DNA of 64,000 nt from JBAXQQ01 sp037131695 (GTDB lineage: Bacteria > Armatimonadota > Hebobacteria > CAIYQO01), in NCBI GenBank assembly GCA_964638715.1, contig CAZWZF010000004.1, forward strand, positions 122,685 to 186,684. Reading direction: 5' to 3'. Positions within the stretch are counted from its first letter, which is position 1. Each line of letters begins with the position of its first letter. The position numbers and the translations under genes are program-made. Shown here piece after piece: positions 38,601 to 46,212 of the stretch. The notes beneath the pieces are model-generated. The model did not search any database and had not been told where the DNA came from. It worked only from the letters and a program-made list of their open reading frames with translations.

Positions 38601-38770
38601 CAATGCGGATGAATACCAGTTGTATCTTAAAGATTAATTTGCCAGTTAAAGCAATATTCACAACGAATATGCTGGAAGAAATAGATGCCGAAATGCAAAT
38701 AATAGACAATAATATAACCTTGCATTTCCGTCCATTTGAAATAAAAACATTACGAATACAGGTTAAATAA
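35699..38770 (+). CDS. GH38 alpha-mannosidase
   Basis: 1023 residues. N-terminal beta domain, then the GH38 catalytic domain beginning FAFGHSHIDIAWLWP (zinc ligands His and Asp). The nucleophile Asp366 lies in WLPDVFGYSGALPQI, and the family motif GHGDGGGGATRDH and LLNQFHDIIPGSSI (zinc His) follow. C-terminal beta domains fill the remainder. It hydrolyses alpha-mannosides; no signal peptide, so it is cytoplasmic and acts on imported oligosaccharides. It begins 4 bases after topA and ends directly before the aldo/keto reductase GTG. Confidence 0.95.
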   Translation: MATDIEWKHRIERWRDCLRTLFFRQPITTDLQGFITNEQLTAKEAMTRDMKPMPVGTQWGAKWEYVWFKCTVIIPEEFKGKVVAFKLGSGSDESAIYVNGEHFGAQDWGRREIILTFNATPGECYEILAESYAGHGNRNSGNGPIPYGVDAVPEPPALQQTIVDTTFCEWCEEAYQAWIEMNMLTQLSELVDQESLRYSEISQALRDFTVIADLELPYNEMVESLKAGRERLRPILECVNGTTVPTLFAFGHSHIDIAWLWPLRETASKCTRTFASQLKLMDLYPDYIFLQSQPYLYQLVKDDYPDLYVKIKEKIAEGRWLPEGGMWVEADTNISSGESLIRQLIHGKKFFREEFGVENEVLWLPDVFGYSGALPQIMRGCGIKYFSTQKIYCNYEGGHPFPYTTFTWEGIDGSEILVGMHYDYNSATYPHAINDRWRERRQKIGLSTKLFPFGHGDGGGGATRDHLEYIKRSKNLEGLPKVQYGTLMDYFLDLEKRGYPDARYVGELYYQVHRGTLTTQAKTKLGNRKSEYALREAEIWGILAAGDNEYSYPYSIIDAAWKKVLLNQFHDIIPGSSIQRVYEEAEADYAEVINTAEEIASQAIATFTNDTDAITIFNSLNWNRNALIPLPNDYAGASDINGKPLDTQIIEEELFAEVAVPSCGWTTINKADSSPETASKVTATEKLLENNLIKVIFNESGEITSIFDKENQFEFAAGPCNSFEMFKDVANAYEAWDINHTYMLNQLQLTSDAKIKVISSGALAGVLQITKMLNKSLITLDIMLRHNSREIEFSANVDWKEKHKLLKVAFPVNIHANESLHEIQFGHIARPNHYSNQLDEDRFEVSNHKWTALVENNHGFAVLNDCKYGVNVLKNKISLTLMRAPACPDRTCDIGIQQFKYAFYVWTGSFADSNLIQRGYELNIPVMSVSGATSEKSIFNTDSDNIIIESIKPAEDASGDIVLRLYESMRMNTSCILKINLPVKAIFTTNMLEEIDAEMQIIDNNITLHFRPFEIKTLRIQVK

Positions 38771-39793
38771 GTGGAAAAAGTTAGACTTGGAAAAACTGAA
38801 TTATATGTTACCCGTACTGCATTTGGTGTATTGCCCATTCAACGCACCGAAAAATCCGAAGCTGTGCGAATATTAAATGCCGCATTTGACGGCGGAATAA
38901 ACTTTTATGATACCGCGCGGGCATATTCTGACAGTGAAGATAAACTTGGTACTGCCATGGCAGGCAAACGCGATAAAATTATTATTGCGACAAAAACCGG
39001 AGCAACTGATAAAGCCGGTGCACTGCGCGACCTGCAAACAAGCCTTGCAAATCTTCAAACTGATTATATAGACATCTGGCAATTGCATAATCCCGCCAAA
39101 TTGCCAGATCCCAATGACCCGGAGTCTTCATACGCTGCAATGCTGGAAGCGAAACAAAAAGGAATCATCAGGCATATCGGAATTACTCAGCATAGCAGAG
39201 GATTAGTGGTTGCCGCTGCTAACAGCGGTTTATATGACACTGTGCAATTCCCGCTGAATTATCTTTCCGATGAAAAAGATTGGGAACTTGCGTCAGAATG
39301 CAAGAAGAATGATGTAGGTCTAATTCTCATGAAGCCGATGAGTGGCGGACTGATAACAAACCTTCCCGCCAGTTTTGCCCATCTTCGCCAATATGATAAT
39401 GTTGTCCCTATATGGGGAATCCAGAGAATGCATGAACTGGAAGAACTGCTACGGTGCGACAAAGATAATATTCAGCTTACAGAAGATTTATTAAAAATAA
39501 TCGAAGCAGATAAGACAGAACTTATGGGTAATTTCTGCCGTGCTTGCGGTTATTGCCTTCCCTGCCCCGCCGGTATTCCTATTCCCATGGCGGCAAGAAT
39601 GTCTTTATTATTGCGAAGAATGCCATACCAGCAGTTCCTTTCGCCACAATGGCAGGAAAATATGCGGCGTATCAACGACTGCACCCATTGCGATAATTGC
39701 CGCAGCAAATGCCCGTATGGGATAAATACACCGGATTTATTGAAGGCTATGCTGGCGGATTATGAAGAATTTATCACTGAACATAAATTATAG
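38771..39793 (+). CDS. aldo/keto reductase with C-terminal 4Fe-4S domain
   Basis: 340 residues; GTG start directly after the mannosidase stop. Residues ~1-230 form the aldo/keto reductase barrel: INFYDTARAYSDSE (catalytic Asp and Tyr), IIATKTG (Lys) and WQLHNP (His). The C-terminal ~90 residues carry cysteine motifs CRACGYCLPCPAGIPIP and CTHCDNCRSKCPYGI, a ferredoxin-like domain with spacing for iron-sulfur clusters, found in a known subgroup of this family. Electrons could pass between NAD(P)H-type carriers and ferredoxin; the substrate is unknown. Coupling with the mannosidase suggests a role in sugar metabolism. Confidence 0.9.
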   Translation: MEKVRLGKTELYVTRTAFGVLPIQRTEKSEAVRILNAAFDGGINFYDTARAYSDSEDKLGTAMAGKRDKIIIATKTGATDKAGALRDLQTSLANLQTDYIDIWQLHNPAKLPDPNDPESSYAAMLEAKQKGIIRHIGITQHSRGLVVAAANSGLYDTVQFPLNYLSDEKDWELASECKKNDVGLILMKPMSGGLITNLPASFAHLRQYDNVVPIWGIQRMHELEELLRCDKDNIQLTEDLLKIIEADKTELMGNFCRACGYCLPCPAGIPIPMAARMSLLLRRMPYQQFLSPQWQENMRRINDCTHCDNCRSKCPYGINTPDLLKAMLADYEEFITEHKL

Positions 39794-39816
39794 AATGTAA
39801 TTTGCCCTTTCGCCTG

Positions 39817-39846
39817 TTGACACTTATAGCCAAGAATTCATATAAT
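39817..39846 (+). promoter_or_regulatory. consensus promoter of tRNA-Val
   Basis: TTGACA at 39817-39822 and TATAAT at 39841-39846, both perfect hexamers with an 18-base spacer. The -10 ends 17 bases before the tRNA, consistent with a stable RNA promoter. Confidence 0.85.
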
Positions 39847-39863
39847 TTACTTCGCAAGGTATT

Positions 39864-39938
39864 GGGCGCTTAGTTCAGTAGTAGAACACTTCGTTGACAT
39901 CGAAGAGGTCATAGGTGCGATCCCTATAGCGCTCACCA
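39864..39938 (+). tRNA. tRNA-Val (anticodon GAC)
   Basis: Full cloverleaf: acceptor GGGCGCT pairs with AGCGCTC (one G-T), D arm TTCAGTAGTAGAA, anticodon stem CTTCG/CGAAG enclosing loop TTGACAT with anticodon GAC (reads GUC and GUU valine codons), T arm ATAGG/CCTAT with loop TGCGATC. The discriminator is A, and CCA is encoded in the DNA (39936-39938). Confidence 0.95.
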
Positions 39939-39943
39939 ATTTG

Positions 39944-39971
39944 CCTCCCGCGTTTGATTCGGGAGGTTTTT
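39944..39971 (+). terminator. intrinsic terminator of tRNA-Val
   Basis: CCTCCCG (39944-39950) pairs with CGGGAGG (39960-39966), 9-base loop, then five T bases. It closes a one-gene tRNA transcript six bases after the CCA end. Confidence 0.9.
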
Positions 39972-39993
39972 ATTTGCAAGTAATAATCCGCTA

Positions 39994-40023
39994 TTGCGGA
40001 TAACAGGCTAAAATCGCTATAAT
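39994..40023 (+). promoter_or_regulatory. probable promoter of the rpmH operon
   Basis: TTGCGG at 39994-39999 (four of six matches) and a perfect TATAAT at 40018-40023, spacer 18. It lies after the tRNA terminator and 43 bases before rpmH. No DnaA boxes are seen, so this is not obviously an origin. Confidence 0.65.
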
Positions 40024-40065
40024 TCACAGGTTTGAAGCCTTTGACAATCCTGAGGAGGAGATAAG

Positions 40066-40200
40066 ATGAAACGCACTTGGCAACCAAAGCGTCGCCGTCG
40101 AGCACGCGTCCATGGTTTTCGCAAACGAATGAGCACACTTGATGGCCGGCACGTACTCAGTCGCCGCCGTTCAAAAGGCCGCAAACGCCTTACAGTATAA
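40066..40200 (+). CDS. rpmH: 50S ribosomal protein L34
   Basis: 44-residue, Arg/Lys-rich protein starting [18 protein letters not shown], the L34 signature, with GFRKRMST and ending KGRKRLTV. A very strong GAGGAGGAG ribosome-binding site precedes the ATG. It is the first gene of the classical rpmH-rnpA-yidD-yidC-jag block; its stop overlaps the start of rnpA (TAATG). Here it is preceded by tRNA-Val rather than dnaA. Confidence 0.97.
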   Translation: MKRTWQPKRRRRARVHGFRKRMSTLDGRHVLSRRRSKGRKRLTV

Positions 40201-40547
40201 TGTGCCCATCTTTTTATACGCCCCTGCGCAACCGTGCTGATTTCAGCCGGGTTCATACGCAGGGGCGTCGCAGATATGATACATTAGTACAATTGCGCGT
40301 TATCCCTGGTGAAAACGGCTTGCGGATTGGTATCATTGTAAGCAAAAAATACGGCAATGCAGTAGCCAGAAATCGATTTAAAAGAATCGTGCGGGCAGCA
40401 TTCAGAAATATAAAAGAAAAATTAATTGGCAATTGGGATATTCTTGTATTGCCAAGAAATGTCAATGAAGCAAAATCAACAGAATTGTCAGAATCGTTTC
40501 TTAAATTATTAACTGAACTGCATGTGATAGACGGTAAAGAAAATTGA
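40200..40547 (+). CDS. rnpA: ribonuclease P protein component
   Basis: 115 residues. Binds the RNase P RNA and helps process tRNA 5' ends. The N-terminal [16 protein letters not shown] and the conserved RNR motif in [16 protein letters not shown] are present, and strand [12 protein letters not shown] precedes it. Start ATG overlaps the rpmH stop; the stop overlaps the TTG start of yidD. Confidence 0.95.
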   Translation: MCPSFYTPLRNRADFSRVHTQGRRRYDTLVQLRVIPGENGLRIGIIVSKKYGNAVARNRFKRIVRAAFRNIKEKLIGNWDILVLPRNVNEAKSTELSESFLKLLTELHVIDGKEN

Positions 40548-40813
40548 CAGAACAACGTTTGTCGTTATTAGCTAAAATAGCGTTAATGGCAATTAGATTT
40601 TATCAAAAAAGAATCTCCGTTTATACACCGCCAACATGCCGGCATACCCCGACTTGTTCTGAATATACTGCGCAAGCCGTAATAAAATACGGGTTCTTTA
40701 AAGGAACCTGGATGGGATTTCTACGAATTTGTAGATGTAACCCATGGAATCCCGGAGGTTATGACCCGGTACCGGGAACCGAAACTTTACAGGAAAATGA
40801 TAGTGAAAAATAA
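40544..40813 (+). CDS. yidD: membrane protein insertion efficiency factor
   Basis: 89 residues starting with TTG inside the rnpA stop (TTGA). The family core is clear: [32 protein letters not shown] and [17 protein letters not shown], with its conserved cysteines. It assists YidC-dependent membrane protein insertion. Its 3' end overlaps the yidC start. Confidence 0.95.
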   Translation: MTEQRLSLLAKIALMAIRFYQKRISVYTPPTCRHTPTCSEYTAQAVIKYGFFKGTWMGFLRICRCNPWNPGGYDPVPGTETLQENDSEK

Positions 40814-42245
40814 AATATTCACACGACTATTGCCGATAGCGACAATATTTTTGTTAATACTCGGTTTATCAGGATGTGGTGGCCAGGTAGCATCGCTCAA
40901 TCCAGCAGACCTTAATACTTTGGGCAAAGATATGACCAAGATTGAGGCAATGTCAAAAGATGAGCGAATTAAATATGAACAAGGTTTAGATTCTAAGTTA
41001 GATGAACTTGAATTATCTAAAGAACCAAGCGACTTAATCTTAAAAGCAAGAGACCTTTACTTACTTGCTTATTCTCAGGAAACTACCAAGGTAATAGCTG
41101 AGGCAGGCGAAGGCGCGAAAAATGTTCAAATATTCAGGTTAGCGTTTGATAATTATAAAAAAGCTGCAAGTATGCAAACACCATATACTTTGCAAGCTAA
41201 TTATAGGCTTGCAATTTTAGAGGCTAACAAAAAAACCGGACCTGTTGATGATGCTGTTAAAATGGCGAAATCCACCTTAGCTCTTGTGCGTACCGCCGGT
41301 ATTCAAAGTGGTCAACTTCTTGCAGCACCGACTTATTATGATGTATTAGTACGTGAAAACAACGAATTAGCAGGCAGTGTTGGAAATGTACAATTAGAAC
41401 CCAATCCTTCCCGCAAGTTTAAGGAAACACCTTCAACATCCCCTACTCTATATCCTGTAATGGCAGTGCTTGCTGCTGACAAGAAATTAGATGAATTGTA
41501 TAAATCAGAAGGCGGATTTGATGCTATAAAATATAATGCAATGGATGGATTAGTAAAATTCTGTAAGACACTTTCTCCAGAATGGGCATCTGTCCTTGCA
41601 TTATTATTCATTGCAGTATCTGTCAAAGTTATTACCTTACCGCTTACTAATAAGTCTAATAAAAACATGCAGGATATGCAGCGAATTCAACCTTTCCTGA
41701 AAGAAGTACAGGAAAAATATAAAGATGACAAGGTAAAACAATCAGAAGAGACCATGCGTATAATGAAGGAACATAAAGTTAACGTGGCAAGCGGATGTCT
41801 TCCCATGTTAATTCAGTTCCCAATTCTTATCGTAGTATGGCAAGCTGTTAATGTTTATGCTTATCAATTCAATGGCTCGCATTTCTTATGGATAGATAGT
41901 TTAGCTCTCCCGAATATGCCGTTACTGATTCTATATGCATTGAGCATGTATGCAGCGCAGGTACTTACCCCGTCACCATCTGTAGACCCGCAACAGAAAG
42001 CGATGCAAAAACAGATGGCTATTATGATGCCAATTATGTTCTTTTTCTTCCTGGGTACTATTGCATCAGCATTCGTACTTTACTGGTTATTCCTGAATAT
42101 ACTTAATACAGTCCATCAGGTAATATTTATGAAAAAAACACAAGCAGCTGCCGCTGGTAATAGCACTATAGAAGTGCTGCCGCCTGCAAATAATAAACCC
42201 GTAAGCAAATCTTCACGTGAAATACGCCGAAAAGGAGGCAAATAA
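40797..42245 (+). CDS. yidC: YidC/Oxa1 membrane insertase with lipoprotein signal and helical N-domain
   Basis: 482 residues from ATG 40797 (GTG 40803 is an equally good start; an ATG at 40761 would overlap yidD by 53 bases). The N-terminus ends in LILGLSGC, a lipobox with Cys27, so it may be lipid-modified. Residues ~70-240 are a helical, TPR-like region instead of the large beta-sandwich seen in proteobacterial YidC. The insertase core follows from ~250: [52 protein letters not shown] and [14 protein letters not shown], with five membrane segments. A basic tail can contact ribosomes. It inserts membrane proteins with or without Sec. Confidence 0.92.
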   Translation: MIVKNKIFTRLLPIATIFLLILGLSGCGGQVASLNPADLNTLGKDMTKIEAMSKDERIKYEQGLDSKLDELELSKEPSDLILKARDLYLLAYSQETTKVIAEAGEGAKNVQIFRLAFDNYKKAASMQTPYTLQANYRLAILEANKKTGPVDDAVKMAKSTLALVRTAGIQSGQLLAAPTYYDVLVRENNELAGSVGNVQLEPNPSRKFKETPSTSPTLYPVMAVLAADKKLDELYKSEGGFDAIKYNAMDGLVKFCKTLSPEWASVLALLFIAVSVKVITLPLTNKSNKNMQDMQRIQPFLKEVQEKYKDDKVKQSEETMRIMKEHKVNVASGCLPMLIQFPILIVVWQAVNVYAYQFNGSHFLWIDSLALPNMPLLILYALSMYAAQVLTPSPSVDPQQKAMQKQMAIMMPIMFFFFLGTIASAFVLYWLFLNILNTVHQVIFMKKTQAAAAGNSTIEVLPPANNKPVSKSSREIRRKGGK

Positions 42246-42246
42246 T

Positions 42247-42738
42247 ATGTCAGAACTTAATAACCTTTCAATGGAAGCAGAAATTGCCAGTCAAGTTTTA
42301 ACTAATATTTTAACAGAGATGGAATTTCCCGCCGATATTGCTATCAAAGAAAATGATACTGAAATCGCTATAACAATAACCAGTGAACGTCCTTGCGGTA
42401 TATTGATTGGAAAAGGTGGTCAAACACTTGATGCCATCGAATTGCTTGTTAAACAGATAACCCATCATAAAATGCGCCAATACGGAAAACATATCCATAT
42501 TGATGCAGAGGGATATCGTGAAAAACATGCAGAAAGAATGATGGAAGGTGCCCGGGAAATTGCGCGGGAAGTGATAGAAAGCAGCGAAGAAGCACCTCTT
42601 GAATCAATGAACGCAAGAGATAGAAGACTTGTCCACATGGCAGTGAAGGAGTTCCCGGAATTAGAAACATACAGTCTGGGAGAGGAACCGAATCGATATA
42701 TAGTAATTTGCCTGAAAGGTCAGGCTCAACCAGAATAA
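42247..42738 (+). CDS. jag: Jag/KhpB RNA-binding protein (KH-R3H)
   Basis: 163 residues from ATG 42247, which has AGGAGG just upstream; a longer start at 42217 lies inside yidC. A KH domain (ILIGKGGQTLDAIELLV, GxxG loop intact) is followed by an R3H domain (MNARDRRLVHMAVKEF...SLGEEPNRYIVI). These proteins bind RNA and influence cell envelope and division in several bacteria. The N-terminal Jag domain is short. It ends the rpmH operon before a terminator. Confidence 0.93.
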   Translation: MSELNNLSMEAEIASQVLTNILTEMEFPADIAIKENDTEIAITITSERPCGILIGKGGQTLDAIELLVKQITHHKMRQYGKHIHIDAEGYREKHAERMMEGAREIAREVIESSEEAPLESMNARDRRLVHMAVKEFPELETYSLGEEPNRYIVICLKGQAQPE

Positions 42739-42745
42739 AACTTAG

Positions 42746-42769
42746 GCGGCTATTATCACAGCCGCTTTT
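42746..42769 (+). terminator. intrinsic terminator of the rpmH-jag operon
   Basis: GCGGCT (42746-42751) pairs with AGCCGC (42760-42765), 8-base loop, followed by TTTTCTTTT. Confidence 0.88.
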
Positions 42770-42886
42770 CTTTTACATAAAATCCATGCTACCATAATAA
42801 TTACTCGATACTAACAGGCAATATAGACTTTATTTGTCTTCCTATATAGTGGGAATACAATTACCTGCATAACCAGTTAATATTTC

Positions 42887-42915
42887 TTGACATTATTGAA
42901 ATTTTCAACCACAAT
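42887..42915 (+). promoter_or_regulatory. possible promoter of metY
   Basis: Perfect TTGACA at 42887-42892, 17-base spacer, then CACAAT at 42910-42915 (four of six). It lies 34 bases before the start. I looked for a SAM riboswitch in the 211-base gap and saw none. Confidence 0.5.
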
Positions 42916-42949
42916 TAATCATCTTTCCTGATAGGAGTAGTGTAATATT

Positions 42950-44233
42950 ATGACTGACAGACAGTATAAATTTAATACCATTGCACTTCATGGCGGTCAT
43001 GAAGTTGATAAATGTTCACATTCTCGAGCAGTACCTATTTATCAAACCTCTTCATTTGTATTCGATAGTCCTGAACATGCAGCAGCTTTATTCGCTCTTG
43101 AAGAATCCGGTAACATTTATACCCGCTTAATGAATCCAACTACCGATGTATTGGAAAAACGTGTGGCTATGCTGGAAAATGGCGCGGCTGGCCTTGCAGT
43201 TGCATCAGGACAGAGCGCAGAATTAATTGCAATCACTAACTTATGCAATACAGGTGACAATTTCGTTTGCTCATCATCATTATATGGCGGGTCATACACT
43301 TTATTTGTGCATACTCTGAAAAAATTTGGTATAGAAGCCAGAATCGTAAAATCCAATGATTTTGATGCTATGCAAGCCGCGATTGATAGTAAAACAAAGG
43401 CTATTTATGGAGAAACAATCGGCAACCCACAATTAGACGTGTTTCCAATTGCAGAAGTTGCCGCAATTGCTCATGATAATGATATACCATTAATTATCGA
43501 TAATACCATGGCGTCGCCATATCACTGTCGTCCATTAGATTGGGGAGCAGATATTGTCATTCATTCCGCGACAAAATATTTAGGCGGTCATGGCACATCT
43601 ATTGCAGGTGTTATCGTTGACTCTGGCGCATTCGACTGGGGATGCGGCAATTTTCCGGGCTTTACAACACCAGACGCAAGTTATCACGATATGATCTGGT
43701 GTGAATTGCCAGACGAAATGCGGCGTATTGCATTCATAGTAAAAGCAAGGCTTTGCGGATTACGCGACATGGGTCCTGCTATCTCTCCTTTTAATTCTTT
43801 CCTAATCTTGCAAGGTATTGAAACTCTGCATCTTCGAATGCAAAGACATAGTGAAAATGCCATGGCAGTAGCAGAATTCCTGTCAACAGATGAAAGAGTA
43901 AGTTGGGTTAACTATCCCGGGTTAGCTTCTCATGAAACTCATAACCTGGCGCAAAAGTATTTTACTAATGGCTATAGCGGAATGATAGGTTTTGGTGTAA
44001 AAGGTGGTAAAACAGCAGGCAGCAATTTCATTCGCAAGGTAAAATTATGTTCTCATCTGGCAAATATTGGAGACGCAAAAACATTAATTATTCATCCTGC
44101 CAGTACAACACACCAGCAATTGTCAGAAGAAGAATTAATAGCTTGTGGTGTAACACCTGATTTCATTCGTTTGTCAGTTGGAATAGAAGATATTAATGAT
44201 ATTTTATCAGATATCGACCAGGCATTAGGTTAA
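42950..44233 (+). CDS. metY: O-acetylhomoserine aminocarboxypropyltransferase / sulfhydrylase
   Basis: 427 residues, the MetY length, longer than MetB/MetC (~390). A PLP enzyme joining O-acetylhomoserine with sulfide to homocysteine. The Schiff-base Lys209 is in HSATKYLGGHGTS; YTRLMNPT near residue 60, GETIGNPQLDV, and DNTMASP are typical. The C-terminal ILSDIDQAL is the usual end. It is alone between two terminators, so it is a single-gene unit. Confidence 0.92.
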   Translation: MTDRQYKFNTIALHGGHEVDKCSHSRAVPIYQTSSFVFDSPEHAAALFALEESGNIYTRLMNPTTDVLEKRVAMLENGAAGLAVASGQSAELIAITNLCNTGDNFVCSSSLYGGSYTLFVHTLKKFGIEARIVKSNDFDAMQAAIDSKTKAIYGETIGNPQLDVFPIAEVAAIAHDNDIPLIIDNTMASPYHCRPLDWGADIVIHSATKYLGGHGTSIAGVIVDSGAFDWGCGNFPGFTTPDASYHDMIWCELPDEMRRIAFIVKARLCGLRDMGPAISPFNSFLILQGIETLHLRMQRHSENAMAVAEFLSTDERVSWVNYPGLASHETHNLAQKYFTNGYSGMIGFGVKGGKTAGSNFIRKVKLCSHLANIGDAKTLIIHPASTTHQQLSEEELIACGVTPDFIRLSVGIEDINDILSDIDQALG

Positions 44234-44248
44234 TTAATTTACTTTATG

Positions 44249-44285
44249 CCTTCCATATCTAAGCTACGATATGAAAGGGATTTTT
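44249..44285 (+). terminator. terminator between metY and rbsK
   Basis: CCTTCCATATC (44249-44259) pairs with GATATGAAAGG (44268-44278) with a single mismatch, 8-base loop, then a T run at 44281-44285. It shows that the ribokinase starts downstream of it, at 44300. Confidence 0.75.
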
Positions 44286-44299
44286 CTGAGGATATTATT

Positions 44300-45223
44300 A
44301 TGAACAAGAAAATAACTGTTATCGGCAGCAGCAATATTGACTTAATATTAAAACTTAATCATTTGCCTGTTCCTGGCGAGACTGTTTGCGATGGCAGCTT
44401 TATGCAAACATTTGGCGGCAAAGGGGCAAACCAGGCTGTTGCAGCTGCACGAGCAGGTGGTCTAGTTACTTTTATTACTTGCGTTGGTGATGATAATTAT
44501 GGTATTGAATTAAAAGAACATTTTAAACAAACACAAATGAATATTGATTATATTCAAACAGCACAAAATACTCCTACTGGTACAGCACTGATTTTTATAT
44601 CTGATGACGGTGAAAATTGTATAGGAGTGGCTCCTGGAGCAAATAATTTACTCACTCCAGATCATATTAATTTATGCAGCAATTCAATAAAATCATCAGA
44701 TATAATTGTAATACAAATGGAGATACCGGAAGAGACAACAAAGAAGGTTTTAAATATTGCCAAAGAGTCAAATATTCCTGTAATAATGAATTATGCTCCT
44801 ATTCGCGACTTCAAAATTAATATCGACAATAAAATTACCGGACTCATAGTAAATGAAACAGAAGCAACTGCATTAACCGATATCGATGTAAATGACATGC
44901 CTGGAGTAGCGGCTGCTGCTTCATATTTGCTCTCTCAAGGCCTGCAATTCGTTATTATTACCCTTGGTGCAGTCGGCGCATATATCTCTGATAAATCAGG
45001 CCTTACAATGACAATCCCAGCATTCCTGGTAAAACCAGTAGATACTACTGCTGCCGGTGATACTTTTTGTGGTGCGTTATCTGTAGCAATAACAGAAGGT
45101 AAGCGATTAACTGATGCTGTTAAATTTGCGAATGCAGCGTCAGCAATTTCTGTTACTCGCATTGGTGCCCAACCCGCTATACCTACCAGAGAAGAAATCG
45201 AAGATTTTACGGCAAATCAATGA
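44300..45223 (+). CDS. rbsK: ribokinase
   Basis: 307 residues from ATG 44300, with GAGG upstream; an apparent longer start at 44246 reads through the terminator hairpin. Phosphorylates ribose with ATP. Motifs: GSSNIDLILKLNHLPVPGETV, GGKGANQAVAAARAGG and DTTAAGDTFCGAL, all typical of RbsK proper rather than other PfkB kinases. No ribose transporter is in the window. Its stop overlaps the capA-like start as ATGA. Confidence 0.92.
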   Translation: MNKKITVIGSSNIDLILKLNHLPVPGETVCDGSFMQTFGGKGANQAVAAARAGGLVTFITCVGDDNYGIELKEHFKQTQMNIDYIQTAQNTPTGTALIFISDDGENCIGVAPGANNLLTPDHINLCSNSIKSSDIIVIQMEIPEETTKKVLNIAKESNIPVIMNYAPIRDFKINIDNKITGLIVNETEATALTDIDVNDMPGVAAAASYLLSQGLQFVIITLGAVGAYISDKSGLTMTIPAFLVKPVDTTAAGDTFCGALSVAITEGKRLTDAVKFANAASAISVTRIGAQPAIPTREEIEDFTANQ

Positions 45224-46212
45224 AATTATTTTGTTGTCTCGTAATTTATTTACTTAACTATTTAGTATTCGCAAATGTATTAATAACTTTTGCAGGTGAC
45301 TTAAATGCGTCTGCAATTCCTATTGATAAAAAAAACAGCAATAAAGTTTTCCAATCAGTTCATACCATTTTAAAAAATGACGATTTAACTATAGCAAATA
45401 TTGAATGTCCAATATCAAGCCGTGGCAAAGCAATGGAAAACAAACAATTCACCTTCTGTGCAAAACCAGCTATCGCTAAGATATTGCATGATAATGGAAT
45501 TGACGCAGTATCAGTTGCCAATAATCATTCACTTGATTTTGGCAGAGATGCTTTCATTGATACGCTTAATAATCTTAAATCAAATAAAATCATATCTGCT
45601 GGCGGCGGAATAAATAAAACTAAAAATGTTGCGCCATTAATGAAATTTAATGATACTAATGTTATTTTTTTTGCAGCAAGTCGTGTTATACCCAATTCCA
45701 GTTGGAATGCAACTAAAGACCATCCCGGATTATTAACAGCTTATTGTCCTGAAAAATTAATTACTGATATCAAAACAGCCAGAAAAAACAAAGATTATTT
45801 CATTATCGCATACCTTCATTGGGGTGAAGAGAAAGCTGATAAACCGAATAAAATACAACAAAAATTAGCTCATCAATTAATTGACGCTGGTGCTGATATA
45901 GTTATAGGAACTCATCCGCATGTGATACAAGGTTTTGAATGGTATAAAGGAAAATTGATATCATATAGCATGGGGAATTTTATATTTTCATGTTCTACTC
46001 GCCCATCTATGATGATTCAATTGAATATCGATAAAAATAAGATTATAGAAACGAAAGTCATTCCTTTGTTATTAGCAAATAAAATACCAACTCTAATTAA
46101 AAAAGAGATGCCAAAACAACAGGTTTACAAACATTTAACAGAATTATCAATAAATGCAATCGTTGATAATGAAGGTAATATTACCCGGAAGAAATTAAAT
46201 CAGAATAAATAA
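45220..46212 (+). CDS. CapA-family (poly-gamma-glutamate capsule type) metallophosphatase-fold protein
   Basis: 330 residues with an N-terminal hydrophobic segment (LVIYLLNYLVFANVLI) likely acting as signal or anchor. Family motifs appear in order: FAGDLN, IANIECP, ANNHSLDFG, YLHWGEE, GTHPHVIQG and YSMGNFIF. CapA proteins are needed for poly-gamma-glutamate capsule export in Bacillus, but family members are widespread and most have unknown roles; no capBC or pgs genes are here. Overlaps rbsK by 4 bases at its start and the convergent glycosyltransferase gene by 32 bases at its end. Confidence 0.85.
   Translation: MKLFCCLVIYLLNYLVFANVLITFAGDLNASAIPIDKKNSNKVFQSVHTILKNDDLTIANIECPISSRGKAMENKQFTFCAKPAIAKILHDNGIDAVSVANNHSLDFGRDAFIDTLNNLKSNKIISAGGGINKTKNVAPLMKFNDTNVIFFAASRVIPNSSWNATKDHPGLLTAYCPEKLITDIKTARKNKDYFIIAYLHWGEEKADKPNKIQQKLAHQLIDAGADIVIGTHPHVIQGFEWYKGKLISYSMGNFIFSCSTRPSMMIQLNIDKNKIIETKVIPLLLANKIPTLIKKEMPKQQVYKHLTELSINAIVDNEGNITRKKLNQNK

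Noticed and set aside
38407..38838. 143-codon open frame on the minus strand over the mannosidase end
   Set aside because: Covered by the clear mannosidase and aldo/keto reductase genes; no recognisable protein pattern.
42739..42949. Possible SAM riboswitch before metY
   Set aside because: The gap is long enough but has none of the conserved SAM-I box sequences or paired helices I could recognise; only a terminator of the preceding operon and a likely promoter are seen.
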